Positions 45,511 to 57,892 of a stretch of DNA of 64,000 nt are shown here, in pieces (position 1 is the first letter of the stretch; each line of letters opens with the position of its first letter). The notes under the pieces were generated by a model that saw nothing but the letters and a program-made list of their open reading frames with translations, was not told the origin of the DNA and did not search any database. This DNA is from Acholoe squamosa. Its lineage: Eukaryota; Annelida; Polychaeta; Phyllodocida; Polynoidae. The position numbers and the translations under genes are program-made. The stretch lies in contig OX439048.1 of the NCBI GenBank assembly GCA_949317995.1, positions 29,083,495-29,147,494 of the forward strand. Direction: 5' to 3'.

Positions 45511-46595
45511 AAACCATCAACATCATTGACACCCCCATTCTGTGCCCGGCCAGAGCATCACCCTCAAAGGTCCTCCAACCCCCCAGCCCACCCCAGGGAC
45601 TACCCCAACATATTTTCAAAAGGCAAAATAGTCCATGATACTCGCATGTAGTGCTCATCATGGTATCTTAGTACAGCTAGAGAAATGTGAGATCAAGGGT
45701 GCTTTCTCCTGACAAGATAATTATAATAACTCATATATATGGAGAGAAAACAGGTTATTAGGGATAGCTATCTGTTGGTGAAACGTATAGAAAAGTCAGT
45801 AAGACTAAGAGAATAATTGAACACATTGGACATGTGAGCAACAAAAGATATGACATATGTGAAGTATAGCTCACATAGCCATTATCAGCTGGGGGCCGCC
45901 ATTAGACCCCGACGGCACTATGACTAACACCTTCAGCCCCCGACTCCGCAGTATATGCCAGGGATGCCTCCCATTGGTCAATAATACAATAGCCATGTGC
46001 CGTATAGCATGTATAGGAACAGAAAACATGAAAGGATAATTGTTAGACTGGGTATATGTACACCCACAATCAAATATTGGTATGAAAATCAGAAAATCAA
46101 TAGAACTATCTTGAATACAACAATTGAAATCGGTTGTACCAGTAGGAATGCATAATTATATATTGGACAGTCGCCATGGCTGATCTGAACATAAATTATT
46201 CAAATGCCACGCCAAAAAACATTGTGATAGTGTTATCAGCTCGGCTAGAAACTGCAACTCCTTTGACCCAGAGTCACTTAGAGACCTAAGAAAAATGCGC
46301 AGGTATCCTGACCAACCCTATTTCTCTTCTTTTTTTTTAGATTAGGCCCTTTTCGGCTTTCCCCTACTTTAAGTCGCCAAAGAATCATTAAGTCTTTAAA
46401 ACATCTTAAAGGCTACTTAAAATCAAGGTTGTTTGAAAAAAAGTGGAATTTCAATGAAGCAAACGGAATGCATATTTGTTTCTATGTACTGGGAGTGATA
46501 TAGAAAGGAAAACTGCCTATCATGGTATTAATGCTGAAAGAATATGATTTCATTGCTGAAGAAGGGTCATCTTCATTGTGATAAGTATTCACTGA
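45511..46595. other. Intergenic, nothing firm
   Basis: No gene recognised. A dispersed-motif fragment (CCTGACCAACCCTATT) lies near 46308. Confidence 0.4.
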
Positions 46596-46599
46596 TTAA

Positions 46600-46814
46600 C
46601 CCTTTAAGGGCAGAGCAAAAATTATTGCTCTGGCCATGAGGACGGCCTCTGAAAAAAGTACAGTTCCTAGAGGACGAGCCCATTTCCAATTCCTATACAA
46701 ATCCTATATAATTGGCGTCGACTGTAGTCGACGTTAAGCCTACCATGGTGTCGACTATAGTCGACGCTAGGCCTACCATGGTGTCGACTATAGTTGATGC
46801 TACCCCTCAATGGG
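46600..46814. mobile_element. piggyBac-like MITE with palindromic core
   Basis: TTAA lies at both ends (46596-46599 and 46815-46818). The element begins CCCTTTAAGGGC and ends CCCTCAATGGG. Inside are three copies of a 33-bp unit containing the 16-bp palindrome GTCGACTATAGTCGAC (46717, 46750, 46783; the first and third have changes). TTAA duplications and CCCTTT-type ends suit piggyBac. No coding sequence. Confidence 0.75.
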
Positions 46815-46989
46815 TTAAGGGTCATATTTATTGGGGTAAACATTTATTGAATTAAGGACATATGTGGGCTGACAATAGTCAATCAATAAGGGTAATTACC
46901 TTTTGTGAAACATTACAAAATAATGATGTAACATGATTCAGTTCTGAGACTCACTAATAACGAGGCCGCTTAGGTTGCTAACAGTTAGC

Positions 46990-47660
46990 GACCTAATTAG
47001 TTAGAGACTTAAAAGTAGAGTTGTATAATAGGGAAAGGACAACAAAATTAAAACATTCAAGGGAAGATTCCCCCAGGAAAGGGGGTTTCTTTAGAGGGGA
47101 GACCTTTAAAAAAACTGGGGCTTGGCTTTTTTGGGGGTAAAATATTTTAGTGCCATAGGCTAATCATATGAAATGGAATAGTACAGTAGCTCAGGAGCAG
47201 AGGCTATTCATAACTGTTAGCGACCTAATCAGTTAGAGACTTAAAGGTAGAGTTGTATAATAGGGAAAGGCCAAGAAAATCAAAGAATTCAAGGGAAAGA
47301 TTCTCCCATGAAAATGGTTTCTTTGAGGGGAAATATAACAAAAAAAATGGGGCACGATTTCTATGGGGGGAAGAGAGTCTATAGTAAGGGCATTTAAATT
47401 GCTAATGTCAAAGTCCCAGAAAGTTTAAGTCGCTTATAATGTATAGGAACACTTATGGAGATATTTTCAAAGTTCCAGAAGGTTTAAGTCACTCATAATG
47501 TATAGGAACATTTATGGAGATGTTTTCAAAGTTCCAGAATGTTTAAGTCGCTCATAATGTACAGGAACACTGATGGGGGTAATGGCAAAGTCCCAGATGG
47601 TTTAGGTCGCTAATAAAATTCATAAATCACATGAGGTGTGTGCTGCCCATAAAAGGTTTA
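46990..47660. repeat. Local direct repeats
   Basis: A segment with GTTAGAGACTTAAA and AGAGTTGTATAATAGGGAAA occurs near 47000 and 47230. A roughly 60-bp unit (GTTTAAGTC, then CTCATAATGTATAGGAACA) occurs about three times at 47420-47580. The parts near 47060-47110 and 47290-47340 are diverged, inverted relatives of the CTGGAAACCC section of the 410-bp repeat. Confidence 0.65.
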
Positions 47661-48059
47661 AGTCGCTAAGACTTGCCATGGGTTATTATATTCAAAATTA
47701 TATTGCCATTTATAAGAAACAGGTTCCTTGTTTTACTTTTACCCAATTAGCGAACTAAAAGTGGATAAAGTCATTTAACGAACTCAGATGTACGTGGTTC
47801 TCCCCATTGCCACTGGTGGTATGATGAAGCCACAGTCAGACCTCTGAGATAGCCCTGAAATAGCCATGAGATATCCCTGAGATAGCCATGAGATAGCCCT
47901 TAGACAGTTATGAGACAGCTGAGATAACCTGAGACAGCCATGAGATGAGATAGCTATGAGTGACCTTAATGTGAATCTATTGAAGAAATGGCTGTCAAAT
48001 ATAATCATTTTAGAGTTGTATCATGCCAGGCAGGGCATTATGCCTCTGTAGGGGTCCGT
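47661..48059. other. Short simple repeats
   Basis: GAGATAGCCATGAGATA-type short repeats at 47845-47960; otherwise nothing. Confidence 0.5.
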
Positions 48060-51000
48060 ATATTTCGTTGCTCCTTGGCTCGTTTAAAGCTAGAAGGACC
48101 AAACACAACTCAGTAGTTCAGGTTGGGCAAAGCCCCAATTCCACCTCTCGGATGGCCTTTATAGTGGGGGCTGTTAAGGATTCCAGGGGAACTTGCTGGA
48201 CAAAACTCTGAAATTTGGCATATGGGCTCATTTTTACCCCCTTTTCAATCGAGATGGGGAGCCAACGCAAATTTTCAACCGAACCCCCCCAAAATCCAAG
48301 ATGGCCACCAATTGGGCATATATTTTCAAACTATTTCTCTAAAATCCTTATTACTCAAGATAACTGGTCATGCAATATCTCAAAATGACGGAATGAATTT
48401 GCATCTAAACCCTCAAAAAATCTAAGATGGCCATCAACTAAGCATCAATTTTTATCTTTTTACTCTAAGATCCTTATTTATTAGCAGAACTGGTCATGTA
48501 ATACCTCAAAATAAAGGTATTGATTACCTCTTCTTATCTAGAAGTAGAGCTGATACAAGTTTTTATCTAAACTGGCGAGAAATCCAAGATGTCCACCAAA
48601 TAGTCATACATAGATTTTCAACTCGACAGAAAAGGTAATGTGATACCTAAAAATGAAGGTATTGAGCTCCTCGAAGAACCACCCTGAATTCAACATAGCT
48701 ACCAATTAGGCATATATTATATAGATTTTCAATTATTTACTCTGGAATCTATAATTTTTGGAGAACAGGTCATGTAATACCTCAAGGTATTGATCACCTG
48801 TCCTGGCCTAGAATGGAAGTCTATGTGAATTTTCATTGGAACCAAACCTAAATCCAAGACAAGGTAGACTTGATCTGCAAAATCATAACTTTAAAATCCC
48901 TATTCATATGAAGAACTAGTAATAAAAGTCCTTAGTAGTGGTGTTGGTCACCTTTTGTAATATAGAAGAAGAAAAGGCAATGCAGATTTGCCAAAGAAAA
49001 AGCGACCCAAATTAGCCATTACATAATGCATGCATAGAGTCTCAGATTCTTACTGTAAAATCCTTATTTTGTGAAACTTGTCATTTAAACGTCAAAATGA
49101 AGGCACTGACCACCTTTAATATTCTTGAAGGGGAGCCAATTTGATTCTGATCAGCACTCCCCAAATATTTGATGAACTTGATGTAAAAGAATAGAAACCA
49201 ATGCAATTATTCTCCTGACAAGACAACCATACTAAGGTAATGCCTCTATACTTAAGAGGTATTAGCTTCATTGCCTTTCAACTGCTTGAGCTCTAGGTAC
49301 AGATGCTATCATGTATCATGAATAGACTTTTTTCAATTTTTGTTATATATCCAGTTAAAAAGTCCAACTTGACACTTTTTCCCCTGAATTCAGTGAATTG
49401 ATGTTTTGTGTAAATGGTGAAAGCATTGTCAGAGTGAGTAAATTTAAAACAAGTACTTTATTGACATTGAAATATACAAACATATTATCAAAACCTTTAA
49501 AACTTGAATATAATATTATGGCTCTATGTTGATTGAAAATAATATGTGTCATCCCCATGTTTTGTATCAATCATTGCCTCAACTGACCCCTTGTCCTATA
49601 TCCATCTACTGACTCTTTTCCCTCAACTTAGACATTATTTTCAAATGTTTTCAAATGTCATGACTGTAAAGCCCTGGGTATGAGACACAGATTATAGACC
49701 ATAAATAGCAGACCCATTATAGCTTATGGATAACACTTAAAGGATATGTGTTTTACTTTCAACAGACTATCAAAAAAGTAATGAATGAGGACCTTTTCAC
49801 ACCCCAGTTGATGCTAACAGCAAAGCCATGAACTCAGGGTGTGGCTTTCATGTTGGTGCAGTCTATATATGCATGGTTTTGCAGTAAATATGATGGGAAC
49901 TGGGCTCGTAGGTCATATGGTAGCCAACTTTGATTTAGGAATCCCAACAAGGGGTCCATGGTTAGGAGATTATGTTAAGGATTCAACTGAAAATTTAGAA
50001 TCTAAGATCTATGATCAAGAGGCCCGTGTTAAGGATGCAATTGAGAGGATTCAATTTAGGATCTGTCATCTATGATCAAGATATTAGGGTTTCATATTTA
50101 AATTTGACGATCAATTCTGAGTTTAATATCAATTCTAAAAGCAGTTAAATTGCAGTGCGTTTCCCGGATTAGAAAATTTATCCCATATTTTCGGCAAAGT
50201 AAACACAGCAAAGCTGTAATGCCGTGCATATTCATATCATGTTCTAAGAAGTATAGAATTGATTTACAACATTTTTAATATGATAGTAGATCAAAATTTT
50301 CAGAACAAATATTATTTTAATACGGAATCTAAAAGCCCTTCATATGTTGTGTGTTTTGCAATTTATTCATCTATAACATACTTTCAGGAAAGTAAACACA
50401 GCAATGCTGTAATGCCGTGCATATTCCTATGATGATCCAAGGAAAAAAGATCATTATATATGAACTCTATGGCCTTTGGAATGGACCTATACTTAAATAT
50501 ATGCTCTGATTGTGGTGCTTCCTCGCTCTCCATGTAAAATCCTGCCCCATTGCTATAGTATGGTGTAAACCTATGCCTGGATTAAAATATGCAAATAAGG
50601 AATGTGTGTGAGGGTTGGGAGTAGTGTGGTGGTGGTATTGGTGGTGGTGGTGTCACAATGGTCACTAACATCCATCTGATAACTTTTGAAGATCAAAATT
50701 GACCATATATGGCCTGGATCCCTGTGATTCCTTAAACCAAGATGGCCGACACACAAGGAAAACAAAAGAATAAGGTAGTGGAGGTGTCCCAATGGTCACT
50801 AACATCCATCTGATAACTTTTAAAGATCAAAATTGACCATATATGGCCTGGATCCCTGTGATTCCTGAAACCAAGATGGCCGACACACAAGGAAAACAAA
50901 AGAATTAGGTAGTTGAGGTGTCCCAATGGTCACTAACATCTATCTGATAACTTTTGAAGATCAAAATTGACCACATATGACCTGGATCCCTGTGTTTCCT

Positions 51001-53740
51001 AAAACCAAGATGGCCAACACACATTGAAAACAATAAAATTGGGTACTCTAGGTGTCCCAATGGTCACTAACATCCATCTGATAACTTTTGAAGATCGAAA
51101 TTGACCATATATGAGCTGGATCCCTGTGTTTCCTAAAACAAAGATGGCCGACACACATGGAAAACAATAAAATAGGCTAGTTGAGGTCTCCCAATGGTCA
51201 CTAACATCCATCTGATAATTTTTGAAGATCAAAGTTGACCATATATGGCCTGGATACCTGTGTTTTCTAAAACAAAGTTGGCCGACACATATTGAAAAAA
51301 AAAAAGAATTAGGTAGTTGAGGTCTTTCAATGGTCACTAACATCCATCTCATAACTTTTGAAGATCAAAATTGTCCATATATGACCTGGATCCCTGTGAT
51401 TCCTGAAACCAAGATGGCCAACACACATGGAAAACAACAAAATTGGGTAGTTGAGGTCCCCCAATGGTCACTAACATCCATCTGATAACTTTTGAAGATC
51501 GAAATTGACCATATATGGCCTGGATCCCTGTGTTTCCTAAAACAAAGATGGCCGACACACATGGAAAACAATAAAATAGGCTAGTTGAGGTCTCCCAATA
51601 GTCACTAACAGCCATCTGATAATTTTTGAAGATCAAAATTGACCATGTATGGCCTGGATCCCTGTGTATCCTAAAACAAAGATGGCCGACACATATGGTA
51701 AACAATAGAATTAGGTAGTTGAAGTCTTTCAATGGTCACTAATATCCATCTGATAACATTTGAAGATCAAAATTGACCACAAATGACCTGGATCCCTGTG
51801 TTTCCTAAAACCTAGATGGCTGACACACATGGCAAACAATAAAATTGGGTAGTTGAGGTGTCCCAATGGTCACTAACATCCATCTGATAACTTTTTAAGA
51901 TCAAAATTGACCATATATGGCCTGGATCCCTGTGTTTCCGAAAACCAAGATGGCCGACACACATGGAAAACGGTCCCAAGACTCCAAATAATCCAATGCC
52001 ACGCCACTTAAAACTCCTAAAAAAGTGCATCATACTTATGTGTACATGTATACATAAATATACATGTAGGTGGCCTTTAGTGGGTTAATAGTCAGTGGTG
52101 CTGAGAAACGCACCACCAGCAGAAGAGAACCACATGGTGCTGGGGGAGGTGGTGGCAGGCAGGTATGGGGCCACCACAGGAGCACAGCCACCACCACTAT
52201 TCAGAGGTGGGTGGGGGGGGGGGGTATATATACTATATACCATGGCTCTGCCTGAGGTGTCCAGGGCTACCACCACTCTGTCCCCAGGGTCTACAATAAC
52301 AGGTCCACCAACACCACCACTGCCACCACTTCTATGCTTGACTGATTTGCAGATTTTAATCCAGGTATAGGCATACTCAATACTGTACCTATGACAGGAT
52401 TATACATGGAGAGCGAGGAAGCACCACTATGAGAGCTTGTATTTAAGAATGGGTCCCCTCCTATAGCCGTTCATTCCTAAGAATGAACGGCAATAATGTA
52501 TAGGTTTGCTCTCCTCCTAGTTTAAAAAGAGAAGGTCAATACCATTAATTTGATGTATCACATCACTAGTTCTACTGATAGAAAGGGGTTTTAGTGTAAA
52601 CAGTTCAAGAGCTAGCTATGACTACGTGGATCGCCATCTTCAGGGTTCCTATTGGTCAATTAAAAGCCATTTATTGCCATCCAAGGGTGCTTAAAAGTAA
52701 GCTGAAAAAGGTATTGGAAAATTTTTTGACCTAATTAGGGAGTGCACACTGTTAACGATACTGGTTGTTTGATGTCTAATTGAATGGACAAACGCTTTTA
52801 GCCAGAGTTTGCACCCCTCACCCAAAGATTGCCTTATTAATAGATAGTTACAATTTAGGTAAATCCAGCTCAATCCCAGTTTAAACTTTGACCAATAAAC
52901 AGTCGGAATCATAACCTTGCAGGGGATTCTGATAAGGGTTCATATTGGTTCACCCTCTGTTTTGAAAGAGGCAATGAATATCTTTTATACAAGGTGTAAC
53001 ATGACAAATTTAACCAATGATATAGATTTTAGGGTAGAATATTAAAAAAAACTTACATAATTATGCTTAGTTGACAACCATCTTGAATTTAGAGTGATTC
53101 TTATGAGAATTTGCATTGTCAAAGAATAAGGATTTTAGAGTAAAGAATTGAAAAATTATGTACACCTATTTGGCACTCATCTTGGATTTATGGAGGTTCA
53201 GATAAAAACTTGTATTAGCTCTACTTCTAGATGAAAAGAGGTAATCAATGCCTTCATTTTAAGGTATTACACGACCTGCTGATAAATAAGGATTTTAGAG
53301 TAAAAAGATGAAAGTTGATGCTCACTTGACTTGCCATCTTGGATTTTCAGGCGGTTTGGTTGCATATTCATTCTGGCTCCCCATCTAGATTGAAAAGGGG
53401 ATTCTATATCATCATTTTGAGATATTATGACTAATTGTCTTGAGTAATAAGGATTTTAGAGAAACAGATTGAAAATATATGCCCACTTGGCAGCCATCTT
53501 GGCTTTTTTGGGGTTCAGGTGAAAATTTGCGTTGGCTCCCCGTCTAGAGGGGTAAAATGAGCCCATATGCAAAATTTCAGACTTTTGTCCAGCAGGTTCC
53601 CTTAGCAGCCAACAATGACCTTAACAGCCCCTACTATAATTCAATAGTATAGGAAGGATCAAAGTAGCGCATCTGACCTGGTGCTGCCCCCTCTCGGGTC
53701 AAATAGGTATCGATGGAGGTGACGCCTATCTGAACAAAAG
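48060..53740. repeat. Large interrupted inverted-repeat structure
   Basis: The left arm 48165-48960 (AACTTGCTGGACAAAACTCT, GGGGAGCCAACGCAAATTTT, AATCCAAGATGGCC) is mirrored by the right arm 52900-53635. An inner pair, 50505-50590 (GTGGTGCTTCCTCGCTCTCC, ATGCCTGGATTAAAAT), mirrors 52345-52440. CCACCA/TGGTGG tracts flank the centre, which holds the 134-bp repeats. Outer edges carry parts of the repeat seen whole at 44710-45030. The arms are diverged and contain ~115-bp internal repeats. No coding sequence found; the rest of 48960-50500 is non-repetitive apart from a 40-bp phrase repeated at 50203 and 50398. Confidence 0.8.
50640..51970. repeat. 134-bp tandem repeat, ten copies
   Basis: The start of GGTCACTAACATCCATCTGA recurs at 50659, 50794, 50928, 51062, 51196, 51332, 51466, 51600 (one base changed), 51734 and 51868, spaced 134-136 bp. 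Each unit carries AAGATGGCCGACACAC. Minus-strand ORFs with FRKHRDPGHIWSILIFK change frame each unit (134 is not a multiple of 3) and are by-products. Confidence 0.95.
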
Positions 53741-54651
53741 GTGCTCCGTGCTAAAACTTAGAAATTCAGATCACTATAGCTTTTCAGTGATATATTGCAT
53801 GAGAAGATGCTCTCATTTTAAATGAAACAGTTATCGGTTTAACGAATCGAAATGATTTTCAGATTCCAGGTGCAGCTCATTGGGACAACTCGGACTAATA
53901 GGGGATCTATGTTGTCCCTACTTAGCCGTTCAGACAAAACACTAAGGGATACTAACTCATAAAGAAGTGTATGAAATGCTAGCTCAATATTTTTCTGGTG
54001 TTTCGTTTACAGTGACCAGGGAACAGAGAGCCTGCCGAAGAACACTGCAGAAATGGAAAGTGTGTATAGCATCATAACATGCAGTGGCCATATATCTTAT
54101 CACTTTAAAAAAAAAAAAAATATTCGGAGTCAACGCCCTCCATAATACGGGAGCAGGATTGAGTTAAGTGGGTGGAGAAGGAATTAAATGCCCTAGCAAT
54201 TTTGATGTGTATTTTGGGGTTGCTATGCGACATAAGAATATAAAGTGGAATGTAAGAATTTTTTAGCATAAAGGTCTTTCACGTGACGTCAGTTTGTGCC
54301 GCATGAAGGTGTTGGAGATCTGCCACTGGCTGCCATACCCACGCTGCCATAGAGAATGCACTGTGGCGATCTACTACCCTTTACTAAATCCTTATCTTCT
54401 ACCCATCCTGTGGCTTCATCAAAAAAATCCCTTTCACTATTAATAATAGAGATATAGGGGAGTATGTGGAACCAAGAATTATGAATGTCCGATTTATATA
54501 AATGTTGAAAATCTCAAGTTGAAGTTGAAGAATGTGCCATGTGAGAGCAGGGGTAAAGAAGTGGCCTGCCTGACTCAGTACTGTGGTGACCTCCTAAGTA
54601 TTACTAGCCTGTATGAAATTCTCATTTTCTCCTAACCCTAAGGGAGTGATC
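53741..54651. other. Intergenic, nothing recognised
   Basis: No supported gene, RNA or repeat boundary. Confidence 0.5.
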
Positions 54652-54963
54652 ATTTTTTAACAACAGGGGGGGCTGGTGGGTTTGAGGGGGGTTAGAATTT
54701 TTTCAACCTCTTGACCGGGGGGTGTCAGAATTTTTTCAATACCTCTGATGGGGGGGGGTCAAAATAATTTCACCTGTTTTCAGTGGAAAACCCCGCGCGT
54801 TACTATAGGCTGAAAGGGGATGTTCGCAAGCGATTTTTGTCCCTTATGGGGGGGGGTCGAAAAAATGTTACCCCCTCGAGAGGGGGATCGAAATTTTTTT
54901 CGCACATCTGTGCGCAAACCCACCAGCCCCCCCCCCCCCCGTTGTTAAAAAATGATCACTCCC
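54652..54963. mobile_element. MITE, GGGAGTGATCA family copy 2
   Basis: GGGAGTGATCATTTTTTAAC at the left is mirrored by GTTAAAAAATGATCACTCCC at the right, a 20-bp perfect TIR, flanked by TAA on both sides (54649-54651 and 54964-54966). Interior G/C-run foldback. PIF/Harbinger-like by its TAA duplication. Confidence 0.9.
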
Positions 54964-56318
54964 TAAGGCTTGATCAAAACATCCTTTTAGTCACTAATTG
55001 TAGAGATGTAGGGGAATATGCAAAACTAAATATTCTAAGTATCCAATCAATATAAATATTGAAAATCTTATGTGAAAATGGAAGGATGGCCTACGCGAGA
55101 TACTGACACTGACAGTGTGTGGCTAGCTTTACTGATGTGATCTGTTACCCTTGATAAATTACTATTTTTCTCCTAGTCCTGGGGTTTGATTGAAAAATCC
55201 TTTTTAACAGTAATAGTAGAGATGTAGGGGAATGTCCGATCTCTATGAATATCCAAAGTCTTGTGTGGAAGTGGAAAGAGCACTAAGAGTGATACATATT
55301 GTTTACATGCAGGATCTCCACCATGGTCGCTGAGGCTGTGAATCCACATTCGCTGAAAACTCTCTATCTGTAACAAATGATTTTGGGCCCTTGCCATACA
55401 CATGTGTGCGTCTGGAAGTTAGCCTGAGAATCCAGCTGTGATCCTGTAATGCAATATACTGAAACCAAGCTGTGTCTACTGGCAGTCGGCAGGGTTCTTT
55501 TTTAATCTTGATATTTGATACCCCTAAGGATGGATATCCACTTAGCCCTGTAAAACCAAAAAAAGTTGCGTGTTTCAGGTAGCCCGGCCCTACCTAGCAA
55601 AACAGGGCCGACCCTAGCCTTTTTCCTCTAATTTTAAACAAAATATTTACTTTTGGGTGGCCTTTTAAATTTATTCAGCGATTGGTGAGTCACCGCTGTG
55701 CGTCATGAGTCACCACAGTGCAAGTCATTGTAGTAGTTACAAAATTTTACAAAATAAAAAATAAATCTGATCTACCTAGGCTGAGAAACTGCCTCTCTTA
55801 CTCCCATAGAGAGGCAGAGAAAGCTGTAGTTTAAAACTGGAGGAAAGGGTTGCTAACATGGGCTTGTGAGCACTTTTTGAACCACTAATACTTGGAATTT
55901 TATGATTTCTCCAACTGCCTGAGATAGGCCAACTTGTTTACTTTCCAATCCACCAAATTTAGAAATCAAATGTCTAAAATTGAATATTTTAGGGCATTTT
56001 TTTCCAAACTGTTCCTGATTTTGATTGTATTTAACTGCAGACTGGTCCATGGTCAGCGCATTGATAGGCTGACTTTCTGTCACTGGTGGCGACAGTCAGC
56101 CGATCAAAGGCTGACTGTGATTAAGAGTTTCTTCCACTTTTTAACTACAGGTGAGTTCAGGAACTGAGCTAGATCTACCCTGCCCAATTCTTTTTCAACA
56201 TGTTACCTGAAACAATGTTTTTGGCCTAAACTGAAACACAAAACATATTGCATTTTTTAGTGACTGCCGAGAGGATATGAATATCGCCACACTGGCATTG
56301 GACCTCGGTTGTTACTAA
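54964..56318. other. Intergenic with one dispersed-motif copy
   Basis: GCCCGGCCCTACCTAGCAAA and CAGGGCCGACCCTAG lie at 55580-55620; otherwise nothing recognised. Confidence 0.5.
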
Positions 56319-56632
56319 GGGAGTGATCATTATTTATGAACACGGGGGTGGTGGGTTTGAGGGGGGTCGTAAAATTTTCAGACCCCCTCCCAAGGGGGGG
56401 CTAAAAAATTTTGACCCCTCTTGAGGGGAGTTTAAAAAATTCACCCTCTTTTTAGCAAAAAAGCCTGCAAGCTACTATAGATCAAAGAGGGGTGCGAAAA
56501 ATTCTCCACACCTCCGGCGTGGGGGGGGCGCTAAAAATTTTGACTGCCGTCGAGGGGGGGCGTGAAAAATGTTAGCGCATCCGCGAGAAAACCCACCACC
56601 CCTCCCCCCCTTGATAAATAATGACCACTCCC
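56319..56632. mobile_element. MITE, GGGAGTGATCA family copy 3
   Basis: GGGAGTGATCATTATTTATG at the left and ATAAATAATGACCACTCCC at the right, flanked by TAA (56316-56318 and 56633-56635). Same GGTGGGTTTGAGGGGG foldback interior as the other copies. Confidence 0.9.
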
Positions 56633-57892
56633 TAACGATGATTCCTACAAGTAAATGGAGTTCCAGGCATAAATAATCGGGATATGATACCAACTGGCAA
56701 CTGTGGTACCCGATACGTCATGACTGTAATACATGAATTGATAAAACTTACCAGTAACTGCTGACGTCCACTCCGCACCTAATTTAGTAGTAATCCATGA
56801 AATCCATCTGGAATCATAATCCCTGTGTATTGTTAATGGAACGAATTGTCTATCTAATTGTGCTGATGTGTACATTCATATCATTATAATGTCCTTGGTC
56901 TTGAATTCCTATGTTTAATTCAATCATGTTTATTTGTCATTGGCTAGTGCTGTATGCAATTAGCGGAGACACTTCATTGTGCTACCTGCCAGTCAAATAA
57001 AACATGTGTCAAAGAACAAACAGCAGAAGTGACCGAGCTCCTTCAACTTCAAGGTTTAATGGCCATCTGCGCTGGTTTTAATCAGGATGATCTTATTCCC
57101 AATTTTTCAGAAGACATGATAACGTCACTGTATTATGGTATGTCCAATTACAAGTTGTCTGCCATGGAACTTCTTTCAACTAAGTCACTCACTTCTTTCG
57201 CAACGACTGAAGACAAACGGAACAGAATTTCGGAGCAGACGACAATTTTACCCAATTAGAAGTTGATTGGTCGGCGCGCCAACTCCACTCAAGCGGAACG
57301 GGCCATGGTTCAGGATGAGTGCAGTCAGCGCAAACAAGTTGTCATTGCTGCCCTACCGTGTGTCCCCATCGTAATTATTGAAGTTTGAAAGTTAGTCTAG
57401 GGGGATGAGGGGACGTAAAAACATTTGCCCCCTAAACTTAAAGACCTTTGATCTCATGAGGGGGAGGGGTCGTAACCCTTTAAGCATAAAAGAAAATGTA
57501 AGTTTCCGATAACTTGGTATAGAAAGTGTTTTTAGCTGAGCCTTATTTTTTCTTGTCTATGTATTGAAATGTGTTTTTGATAATTGAGTACAGATGGTTT
57601 TATTATTCATTTTATATGATTTATCATACCAGCCAAAACGTAGAGAGCTTGGGCAGAAATGTCACGTGAACGCTCTGAATATTAGAAATATGAAATATGT
57701 AATGAAATAATTATGAAAAATGTTTGAAATATCATGGAAATTTCCTTCAAAAAGCCTAAGGTAGACCCTCTTTGGCTAAGGTAGGTCGGGTGACCGGAAA
57801 CAATGTAAAAAAAATCTATTAAATGCAGGTGCCATTGTTTTTATCAAGGGATGAGTCATTTATTCCCATGTGCGGTGGGGGGGGGGGGGTTA
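56633..57892. other. Intergenic with one dispersed-motif copy
   Basis: TAAGGTAGGTCGGGTGACCG lies near 57775. A 101-codon ORF at 56954-57259 has no recognised domain or splice support and is not called. Confidence 0.45.

Noticed and set aside
50732..52033. Overlapping minus-strand ORFs with FRKHRDPGHIWS repeats
   Set aside because: They follow the 134-bp unit and change frame every copy.
56954..57259. 101-codon ORF that looks protein-like
   Set aside because: No family recognised and no splice or homology support visible; it could be an exon, but I cannot support it. A protein search would decide.
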